Shown: one piece after another, positions 58,182 through 64,000 of the stretch | Position numbering within the stretch: position 1 is the first letter of the stretch | Layout of the letters: the number at the start of each line of letters is the position of its first letter | Assembly (NCBI RefSeq): GCF_016641735.1 | Contig: NZ_JAEDAO010000001.1 | Location: 1,550,001-1,614,000, forward strand | Source of the DNA: Ramlibacter algicola | GTDB taxonomy: Bacteria > Pseudomonadota > Gammaproteobacteria > Burkholderiales > Burkholderiaceae_C | Length of the DNA stretch: 64,000 nt | Reading direction: 5' to 3' | Notes under the pieces: generated by a model | Told to the model about the DNA's origin: nothing | What the model saw: the letters and a program-made list of their open reading frames with translations, nothing else | The model's database searches: none | Made by a program: the position numbers and the translations under genes

Positions 58182-59491
58182 GCAGCAGCCGGTTCGAGCC
58201 GGCGCACGTGCTTCGCGGCGAGCACCAGCGCGCCGAGCGCCAGCGCCGCCTGCACGGCAGCGATGGCCGCTGCTGTGCCCGGGCCAGGGTCAGGCAAGGC
58301 CAGCACCGGGAACACCAGGCGCGCGACCTCCGGCAGGCCGAACGTCACCAGCACGAACGGCAGCAGCAGGTCGGCCAGCGCGATGTAGAAGATCGCGCGG
58401 CCGACCGGGTTGCGCAGCGGCGTGAGCAGTCCGAAGCAGCCGACGATCGCCGCGTCGCGCAGCGCGAGGCACGCGGCCACCAGCAGGGCGGACGCGAGGA
58501 CCTGGCCCGGCAATGCGAAGGCGAACGCCGCAGCGCCAACGATGACGGCCAGCGCGCCATGCAGCAGCCAATCCGGAATGCGGTGCTGCCAGCGCGCCGC
58601 GCCGGGCCGCCACGCGCGCAGCGTGCGCGCCAGGCTGACCGGCGTCAGCGGGTCCACGACCGCCGAGACGTACGTGGCGAGCACGAGGATCGCGGCCGCG
58701 AGGCCGAGCGCTTCGCCGGTGGTGACGCGGTCGTGGGTGGGCGTCGACAGGCCCGCCCACCACAGCGCCGCGAAGGCAGCAAAGGCCGGCCAGGCCCAGG
58801 GCTGCACCGGCTCGCGCAGTTCGCGCGACAGGGCGCGCCACGCCGCCAGCACGGCCCACCCAGCGAACAGCACCATCGACAGCGCGGCGAAGGTTTCCAC
58901 GGAGAGCAGCAAGCCCCACCAGCGCACCAGCGCGCGCTGCCGGTCGGCCAGCAGCATCAAGGCCATCGGGGCCATCTGCAGCAGCCCGATGAAGACGACG
59001 ACGGCCCCGCCGCGGCGTGCACGCTGGCCCACTTGTAGATGCGAGCCGGCGGCCGACAGCGCGACGCCCAGCGCGTGCAGCAGCACGGCGCCGCCGAGCA
59101 TCGCCACGGTGAACGCCGCGACGTTGGGCAGCCGCGCCTGCAGGCCCGCGATCAGGAACACCGCGAGGCACCAGGCGCCCACATACCACTGGAACACGGG
59201 CGCGCCGAACACCTTGCCCAGCGCGAGCTCGGCGGCGGTCGACGCCGACATGCGCTGGAAGTCCCACGTGCGCTCGCGCGCTTCCTCGGACACGCTGGCC
59301 AGCGCGCGCATCGTGCCCCAGCCCAGCGTCACGGCCAGGAAGAGGCCGGCGGCGCCCCACGCGAGCGCCTTCGACGGGCTCCTTGCCGCCACGAGCGGGA
59401 TGGCCGCCAGCGTGGCGAGCACGAGCGGCGCGATGACGAGCCGGTGCCAGCCGAGGTCGAGCCAGGCGTAGCGGCGGATTTCGGGGTTCAT
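58178..59491 (-). CDS. ABC transporter membrane subunit (exporter-type permease)
   Basis: 437 residues with about ten hydrophobic segments. It begins IRRYAWLDLGWHRLVIAPLVLATLAAIPLVAA, typical of ABC-2-like permeases partnered by CcmA-type ATPases. Encoded right after its ATPase with ATGA overlap. Substrate unknown; possibly membrane or lipid related. Confidence 0.8.
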   Translation of the reverse strand: MNPEIRRYAWLDLGWHRLVIAPLVLATLAAIPLVAARSPSKALAWGAAGLFLAVTLGWGTMRALASVSEEARERTWDFQRMSASTAAELALGKVFGAPVFQWYVGAWCLAVFLIAGLQARLPNVAAFTVAMLGGAVLLHALGVALSAAGSHLQVGQRARRGGAVVVFIGLLQMAPMALMLLADRQRALVRWWGLLLSVETFAALSMVLFAGWAVLAAWRALSRELREPVQPWAWPAFAAFAALWWAGLSTPTHDRVTTGEALGLAAAILVLATYVSAVVDPLTPVSLARTLRAWRPGAARWQHRIPDWLLHGALAVIVGAAAFAFALPGQVLASALLVAACLALRDAAIVGCFGLLTPLRNPVGRAIFYIALADLLLPFVLVTFGLPEVARLVFPVLALPDPGPGTAAAIAAVQAALALGALVLAAKHVRRLEPAAA

Positions 59492-60432
59492 GCGGGGCTC
59501 CCTTCCGGCACGCGCGCGCTGCGCAGGTAGGTGTCCTGCAGGCTCTCGCGCATGACGGTGCATTCGGCGACGGGCGCGCCGGCCTCCACCAGGGCCTTCA
59601 GCAGGCGCGCGGCGCCCGCATCCTGGCCGGGCATGTCGACGGTGAGCAGCAACGGGTCGCCGCGGTCGCGCAGGCCGGCGCCTTGCGCTTCCCAGAAACC
59701 GGGCGGCGATTGCCACGCACCGGCGAGGCGGATGCGCAGGCGCTGCACGCCGGCCTGCACGTGCCCGCCGAGCTCGACGAAGTCGGACACGCGGCCATCG
59801 CGGATGGCGAGCATGTGGGTCGAGTACTCCTCCAGCTCCGCGAGGATGTGCGAGGACACGACCAGCGTGTGGCCCTGTGCGCGCAGCTCGCGGAACAGGC
59901 CTGACAAGCTGGCGCGCGCTTCGGGGTCGAGGCCCGACGCCGGTTCGTCGAGCAGGATGACGTCGGGCGAATGCACGATGGCCTGCGCGATCGCCAGGCG
60001 CTGGCGCAAGCCGCGCGACAGCGCGCCGGCGCGCACGTCGAGGCGGTCGGCGAGACCGACGCGGCGCGCTGCCTGCGTCACGGCCGCCTGCGCGCTGGCG
60101 CCACGCATGGCCCGCACCGACGCCGCGTGCACCAGGCACTGGCGCACGGTGAGCTCGTCGTACAGGCCGAAGAAGTCGCTCAGGTAGCCGAGGTGGCGCT
60201 GCGCCTGCCGCGGCTCGTCCAGCACGCTGATGCCGCACACCTGCACGCGGCCCTCCACCGGCTCGTCGAGGCCGGCGATGACGCGCATCAGCGTGCTCTT
60301 GCCGGCGCCGTTCGGCCCCACGAGCGCGAGGACCGCGCCGCGCGGGACCGCGATGTCGACGCCACGCAGCGCCCGCTTGCCCGGGTAGTCGAAGACGAGG
60401 CCGTCGACGGTGATGACGGCGCCGTCACGCAT
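59488..60432 (-). CDS. ABC transporter ATP-binding protein (CcmA/ABC-2 type)
   Basis: 314 residues. Walker A VGPNGAGKSTLMR, Q-loop LGYLSDFFGLYDELT, signature LSRGLRQRLAIAQAI, Walker B VILLDEPASGLDPEAR, H-loop VVSSHILAELEEY. A C-terminal regulatory region of 90 residues follows. It overlaps the upstream SDR gene by 8 bases and the permease by 4, forming a three-gene unit. Confidence 0.92.
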   Translation of the reverse strand: MRDGAVITVDGLVFDYPGKRALRGVDIAVPRGAVLALVGPNGAGKSTLMRVIAGLDEPVEGRVQVCGISVLDEPRQAQRHLGYLSDFFGLYDELTVRQCLVHAASVRAMRGASAQAAVTQAARRVGLADRLDVRAGALSRGLRQRLAIAQAIVHSPDVILLDEPASGLDPEARASLSGLFRELRAQGHTLVVSSHILAELEEYSTHMLAIRDGRVSDFVELGGHVQAGVQRLRIRLAGAWQSPPGFWEAQGAGLRDRGDPLLLTVDMPGQDAGAARLLKALVEAGAPVAECTVMRESLQDTYLRSARVPEGSPA

Positions 60433-61183
60433 CGCGCACGTCGCCGATGGCGTTGGTCCCGAAGTCCGGACGGGCCAGGTACGCGAGCACCCGGCGCGCC
60501 GCGTCCTGCGCCGACGTCAGCTGGCCCTGCGCCTTCAGGCCCTGGAAGGTGCCGACATCGGGGAACTGCGAAGGATCGGCGCCGCGCATCTGCACCTGCA
60601 TGTCGGTGTCGATCACGCCGGGCGCGAGCGAGCACACCTTGGCGCCGTTTCGCTGCTGTGCCTGCTCGAGCGCGAGGCAGCGCGTGAAGTGGTCCAGCCC
60701 TGCCTTGCCCGCGCAGTACACGGCCTGCGACGCCATCGCGCGGCGGCCCAGGCCGGAGGAGATGTTCAGGACCTTGCGCGGGCAGGTCCACGATGCGGTG
60801 GCGCGCAGGAAGGCGCTGGCCAGCAGCATGGGCGCCTCGAGGTCGACGCGCAGCGCCTGCACCAGGTCGGCCGCCGAGATGGCGTCGACCGGGGCGATGG
60901 TGGGGACCACGCCGGCGTTGTTGATCAGGGTGGCGCTCGCGATGCTGGCTGCGTCGCGCGAGGCGATCCAGGTCTCCAGCTTGGCGGCGGCGGCGTCGGT
61001 GCGCGCAAGGTCCTGGGGCCACTGCACCAGCTTGCGCCCCAGCGATCGCGCGCGCTCCTCGAGCGCATCGTTGGTCTTGCGCGAGATGCACAGCAGGTCG
61101 TGGCCGGCGTCCAGCAGCTGTTCGGCCATCGCGAGGCCCATGCCGCGCGAGGCGCCGGTGAGGATGGTCAGGGGCGTGGTCAT
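60425..61183 (-). CDS. Short-chain dehydrogenase/reductase (sepiapterin reductase-like)
   Basis: 252 residues. TILTGASRGMGLAMAEQLL (nucleotide binding), LINNAGVV, catalytic Ser in LNISSGLGRR and YCAGKAGLDHFTR (YxxxK). The overall layout with SLAPGVIDTDMQVQMR resembles sepiapterin reductase and benzil reductase types. NADPH dependence suggested by the SRK after strand 2. Confidence 0.9.
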   Translation of the reverse strand: MTTPLTILTGASRGMGLAMAEQLLDAGHDLLCISRKTNDALEERARSLGRKLVQWPQDLARTDAAAAKLETWIASRDAASIASATLINNAGVVPTIAPVDAISAADLVQALRVDLEAPMLLASAFLRATASWTCPRKVLNISSGLGRRAMASQAVYCAGKAGLDHFTRCLALEQAQQRNGAKVCSLAPGVIDTDMQVQMRGADPSQFPDVGTFQGLKAQGQLTSAQDAARRVLAYLARPDFGTNAIGDVRDA

Positions 61184-61192
61184 CCCGCCATC

Positions 61193-61807
61193 TTAGGCGG
61201 CCACGACCAGCGGGAAGTCCGCGCGCCAACCTTCGGCGCCGGCGGTGAAGGGCACCGTGACCGCCGCGCGGTCTTCCGCACCGAGGCTGCGCCAGAGGCC
61301 GTCGCGCGCGTTGTGCGGGTCGCCCTGCACGTACACCTGCGTGGTGAGCAGCTCGCGTTGCGCGAGGCGGGCCTTCAGGTGGATGTGCGGCGTGCGGCCC
61401 GTGTACGGCACCGGCCGGAGGGTGCGGAAGCGCCAGCGGCCCTGCGCATCGACGGCGACGCGGCCGAAGCCCTGGAACGCCGGGTCGGCGCCGCCGTCGC
61501 CGGGATGGTGGTAGTGGCCGGCCGCATCGCATTGCCAGATTTCGACGACGCCCCCGCCGACCGGGCGGCCGTCCACGTCCGTGAGCGTGCCTTCGAGCCA
61601 ACCCGCTTCGCCCTTCGCATAGCGCTGCGCGCCGTTGCGCAGCAGGTCGAAGTCCGTGTCGGAGGGGAGGGCGACGGGATAGAACGGGCCCTCCGTCTGG
61701 CGCGGCGTCAGGCGGCGCGGCGCCTGGGCCAGCGCGCTGCGCCACAACGCGGGCGCGACGACGAGGGCGGCGGCGACGGTGCGGCGGGTGGGCAGGCGGC
61801 TGGGCAT
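61193..61807 (-). CDS. Intradiol ring-cleavage dioxygenase-like protein (exported)
   Basis: 204 residues. The leader RRTVAAALVVAPALWRSALAQ looks Tat-like. TPRQTEGPFYPV, VVEIWQCDAAGHYHHPGDGG (Tyr ligand region) and RPVPYTGRTPHIHLKARLAQ (Tyr, His, His ligands) keep the non-haem Fe(III) site. It resembles the exported protocatechuate-dioxygenase beta-like branch of unknown substrate. Follows on the minus strand ahead of the SDR gene with a 9-base gap. Confidence 0.88.
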   Translation of the reverse strand: MPSRLPTRRTVAAALVVAPALWRSALAQAPRRLTPRQTEGPFYPVALPSDTDFDLLRNGAQRYAKGEAGWLEGTLTDVDGRPVGGGVVEIWQCDAAGHYHHPGDGGADPAFQGFGRVAVDAQGRWRFRTLRPVPYTGRTPHIHLKARLAQRELLTTQVYVQGDPHNARDGLWRSLGAEDRAAVTVPFTAGAEGWRADFPLVVAA

Positions 61808-61844
61808 GGCGGGCTCCTTGCGATCGCTTCCAGCGTAGCGCGCC

Positions 61845-62504
61845 TCAGAACGGCGCGTGGCTCTGCCACGCCATGGGCTCGCCGCTGGCTGGGTGCACCA
61901 GCTGCAGCTCGCCGGCGTGCAGCAGCAGGCGGCGCGCGGCTGCTGCAATGTCGGGCGGCGCATAGAGCGCATCGCCGACGATCGGGTGGCCGATGGCTTG
62001 CAGGTGGACGCGCAGCTGGTGCGAGCGACCGGTCACCGGCTCCAGCTCGACGAACGTGGTGCCGGCGAGCGGACCCGGCCCGACGGCTCGCCACCGCGTG
62101 AGGCTGGGCTTGCCCTGGTCGCGATCCACCACCTGCCGCGGCCGGTTCGGCCAGTCGGCGCGCAAGGGGAGGTCGATCTCAGACCAGTCCGGCGAGGGCT
62201 CGATCTCGCCCCCGGCCACGGCGACATACCGCTTGTGCACGCGGTGTCCTTCGAAGTCCATGGACAACTTCCGCTGCATGTCGGCGCCGCGCGCGAAGAG
62301 CAGCAGCCCCGACGTTGCCTGGTCCAGCCGATGGACGATGAGCGCGTCCGTGAAGTGCTGCTGCACCCGCCGCGCCATGCAGTCCTGCTTGTCCTCGCCA
62401 CGGCCGGGCACCGACAGGAGTCCGGCCGGCTTGTCGACCACGACCAGCCATGCGTCGGCATGGACGAGCCAGGCCGGCGCCCCTGCCGATAATCCGCCGA
62501 CCAT
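61845..62504 (-). CDS. RluA-family pseudouridine synthase
   Basis: 219 residues. Catalytic Asp in IVHRLDQATSGLLLFAR; DKPAGLLSVPGRG and TGRSHQLRVHLQAIGHPIVGDALY are family motifs. No S4 domain, so closest in layout to RluA/TruC types that modify rRNA or tRNA. The proposed ATG overlaps the ATG of the divergent DUF486 gene. Confidence 0.9.
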   Translation of the reverse strand: MVGGLSAGAPAWLVHADAWLVVVDKPAGLLSVPGRGEDKQDCMARRVQQHFTDALIVHRLDQATSGLLLFARGADMQRKLSMDFEGHRVHKRYVAVAGGEIEPSPDWSEIDLPLRADWPNRPRQVVDRDQGKPSLTRWRAVGPGPLAGTTFVELEPVTGRSHQLRVHLQAIGHPIVGDALYAPPDIAAAARRLLLHAGELQLVHPASGEPMAWQSHAPF

Positions 62505-62868
62505 GGCCGCCGCCCTCACGTCCCCCGCCTCGCTGCAGACCATCGTGCTGCTCGTGTGTTCCAACCTGTTCATGACGCTGGCCTGGTACGGCCACCTGAA
62601 GAACCTGGCCGACAAGCCCTGGTGGATCGCCGCCGTGGTGAGCTGGGGGATCGCACTGGCCGAGTACCTGCTGCAGGTGCCGGCCAACCGCATCGGCTTC
62701 CAGCAGGCGGGGCTGTCGGTGGCGCAGCTCAAGATCATGCAGGAAGTGATCACGCTGGCGGTGTTCGTGCCGTTCGCGGTGGTCTACCTGCAGCAGCCGC
62801 TGAAGCTGGACTACCTGTGGGCCGCGCTGTGCATGGTGGGCGCGGCGTACTTCATGTTCCGCGGCTGA
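62503..62868 (+). CDS. DMT/DUF486 family membrane protein
   Basis: 121 residues, four predicted helices. TIVLLVCSNLFMTLAWYGHLKNLADKPWWIAAVVSWGIALAEYLLQVPANRIGFQQAGLSVAQLKIMQEVITLAVFVPFAVVYL is a full DUF486 domain. Transport role inferred from the small-drug-transporter-like fold. Start codon lies within CCATGG shared with the RluA-type gene. Confidence 0.92.
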   Translation: MAAALTSPASLQTIVLLVCSNLFMTLAWYGHLKNLADKPWWIAAVVSWGIALAEYLLQVPANRIGFQQAGLSVAQLKIMQEVITLAVFVPFAVVYLQQPLKLDYLWAALCMVGAAYFMFRG

Positions 62869-62928
62869 CGGACGGCGCAGGGGCGCCCGTTACACTCCGC
62901 GCAACCCTGCAGATACGGACGGAACGCG

Positions 62929-63576
62929 ATGCTCTTCGGCAAGCTGTTGCCACGCGAAGGCAACTTCTTCGAAATGTTCAACCAGCATGCCGAGCGCATC
63001 GTCGAGGCGGCGCATGCATTCGCCAAGCTGGTCGCCAACTACGGCGATGCCAACATGCGCGAGCAGTACACGCGCGAAGTGGACGAGGCCGAGCGCGCCG
63101 CCGACCGGGTGACGCACGAGGTGAACCGCCTGGTGCACAAGACCTTCATCACGCCCATCGACCGCGACCAGATCCACACCCTGATCAACACGATGGACGA
63201 CATCGCCGACCTGATCCAGGACTCGGCCGAGACCATGTCGCTGTACGACCTGCGCCAGGTCAACGACGAGATCACGCGGCTGACCGACCTCTCGGTCAAG
63301 TGCTGCGAACGGGTGAAGGACGCGGTGGCCCTGATCGGCGACCTGACCGACTCGCACACCGCCGAGACGGCGCTGAAGACCTGCGAGGAGATCGACCGCA
63401 TCGAGTCCGACGCCGACCGCGTGATGCGCGCGGCGATGAGCCGCCTGTTCCGCGAGGAGCCGGACGTGCGCGAGGTGATCAAGCTGCGTGCGGTGTACGA
63501 ACTGCTGGAGTCGATCACCGACAAGTGCGAGGACGTGGCGAACGTCGTCGAGGGCATCATCCTCGAGCACTCCTGA
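62929..63576 (+). CDS. DUF47/PhoU-like Pit accessory protein
   Basis: 215 residues, helical. FGKLLPREGNFFEMFNQHAERIVEAAHAFAKLV, REVDEAERAADRVTHEVNRLVHKTFITPIDRDQIHTLINTMDDIADLIQDSAE and CEEIDRIESDADRVMRAAMSRLF are the repeated PhoU-type three-helix motifs with acidic metal-binding clusters. In many bacteria it is paired with Pit phosphate transporters and modulates them. Stop and the next start overlap as TGATG. Confidence 0.95.
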   Translation: MLFGKLLPREGNFFEMFNQHAERIVEAAHAFAKLVANYGDANMREQYTREVDEAERAADRVTHEVNRLVHKTFITPIDRDQIHTLINTMDDIADLIQDSAETMSLYDLRQVNDEITRLTDLSVKCCERVKDAVALIGDLTDSHTAETALKTCEEIDRIESDADRVMRAAMSRLFREEPDVREVIKLRAVYELLESITDKCEDVANVVEGIILEHS

Positions 63577-64000
63577 TGGAAGCGACGCAGGCCGCCCTCT
63601 GGGTGGTGATCATGCTGGTGGCCCTGGCCCTGGTCTTCGACTTCATGAACGGGTTCCACGACGCGGCGAATTCCATCGCCACCGTCGTGTCCACCGGCGT
63701 GCTGCGGCCGACGACGGCCGTCTTGTTCGCTGCGTTCTTCAACCTGTTCGCGATCTTCATCTTCCACCTGAGCGTGGCGGCCACCATCGGCAAGGGCATC
63801 GTCGAGCCGGGGATCGTCGACACGCACATCGTGTTCGGGGCGTTGCTGGGGGCCACGATCTGGAACATCGTGACGTGGCTGTACGGCATCCCCAGCAGCT
63901 CGTCGCACGCGCTGATCGGCGGCATCGTCGGCGCGGTGATCGCCAAGGCCGGCGCCGGTGCGCTGGTCGCGGCCGGCATCTGGAAGACGGTGCTGTTCAT
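63576..64000 (+). CDS. pit: Inorganic phosphate transporter Pit, 5' part (runs off the window)
   Basis: The visible 141 residues begin MEATQAALWVVIMLVALALVFDFMNGFHDAANSIATVVSTGVL, the PiT signature GFHDAANSIAT, then several hydrophobic helices and WLYGIPSSSSHALIGGIVGA, the second conserved element. Low-affinity proton- or metal-coupled phosphate uptake in the inner membrane. Cotranscribed with the DUF47 gene. The C-terminal half lies outside the window. Confidence 0.95.
   Translation, partial: MEATQAALWVVIMLVALALVFDFMNGFHDAANSIATVVSTGVLRPTTAVLFAAFFNLFAIFIFHLSVAATIGKGIVEPGIVDTHIVFGALLGATIWNIVTWLYGIPSSSSHALIGGIVGAVIAKAGAGALVAAGIWKTVLF

Noticed and set aside
1..64000. tRNA, rRNA, prophage or complete insertion sequence
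   Set aside because: I found no cloverleaf, rRNA-like, transposase or phage structural sequence in reading the window; short tRNAs could be missed without a covariance search.

Overview
The window is high-GC, densely packed chromosomal DNA from a betaproteobacterium, most likely Burkholderiales (Comamonadaceae, Ramlibacter/Variovorax-like). The evidence is the PaaZ ring-cleavage enzyme, orphan Bug-type (tripartite tricarboxylate transporter) binding proteins beside LysR regulators and M20 amidohydrolases, an EgtB/EgtD pair, many ATGA-coupled genes, and a dispersed family of short palindromic repeats. I see no rRNA, tRNA, CRISPR array, prophage or complete insertion sequence. Genus-level placement is inference.

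Layout. 1-2.5 kb: end of a TetR regulator coupled to paaZ. 2.7-3.6 kb: dienelactone-hydrolase-like enzyme. 3.6-8.6 kb (minus): a five-gene ABC sugar/glycerophosphoester-type import operon (ATPase, binding protein, two permeases, then an endonuclease/exonuclease/phosphatase-fold enzyme). 8.7-10.4 kb: SRPBCC protein and LysR regulator facing a DUF2917 protein. 10.7-17.5 kb (plus): an unusual cluster with a small ORF, a methyltransferase, a PurD-like ATP-grasp enzyme, a haem-oxygenase-like iron enzyme (HDO), a GH1 glycosidase fused to an RmlD-like half, and a lipoprotein. 17.5-22 kb: small ORFs, an HTH protein, a PAS histidine kinase, topoisomerase IB, a GNAT. 22-25.3 kb: nitrilase-family amidase, membrane protein, two GNATs, a Bug binding protein. 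25.7-28.5 kb: convergent secreted lipoproteins, a GH8 glucanase and an Asp-box propeller with an Ala-Pro-Thr linker. 28.8-31.1 kb: hypothetical proteins. 31.2-36.4 kb: two M20 amidohydrolases, a TRIC-family channel, a Bug binding protein and its divergent LysR regulator. 36.5-39.2 kb (minus): nucleotidyltransferase-methyltransferase fusion plus CgeB-like glycosyltransferase. 39.4-43.4 kb: K+ channel with zinc ribbon, hybrid histidine kinase, FKBP isomerase, GNAT. 43.4-51.5 kb: NDH-2-like flavoprotein, luciferase-like oxidoreductase with a core-MetE (MesD-like) methionine synthase, a GxxExxY insertion cassette, two ferritin-like proteins, a cupin, an erythromycin-esterase-like protein, a 39-residue membrane protein. 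51.5-58.2 kb: quinone-oxidoreductase-like reductase, ergothioneine genes egtB/egtD with a DUF427 gene, a 2OG-Fe dioxygenase, an S9 peptidase. 58.2-64 kb: two-gene ABC exporter, SDR, intradiol dioxygenase, RluA-type pseudouridine synthase, DUF486 membrane protein, and a DUF47-Pit phosphate system cut by the right edge.

The genes read as a mix of aromatic and organic-acid catabolism, small-molecule import, redox and iron handling, and two uncharacterised carbohydrate-related clusters. The most original candidate is the 10.9-17 kb cluster, where a PurD-like ligase, a haem-oxygenase-like iron enzyme, a methyltransferase and a glycosidase/reductase fusion sit in one transcriptional unit. The MesD-like methionine synthase paired with a luciferase-like oxidoreductase is second. 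Dispersed REP-like palindromes occur in at least ten places and have in two cases been absorbed into coding sequence (TetR C-terminus, permease N-terminus).
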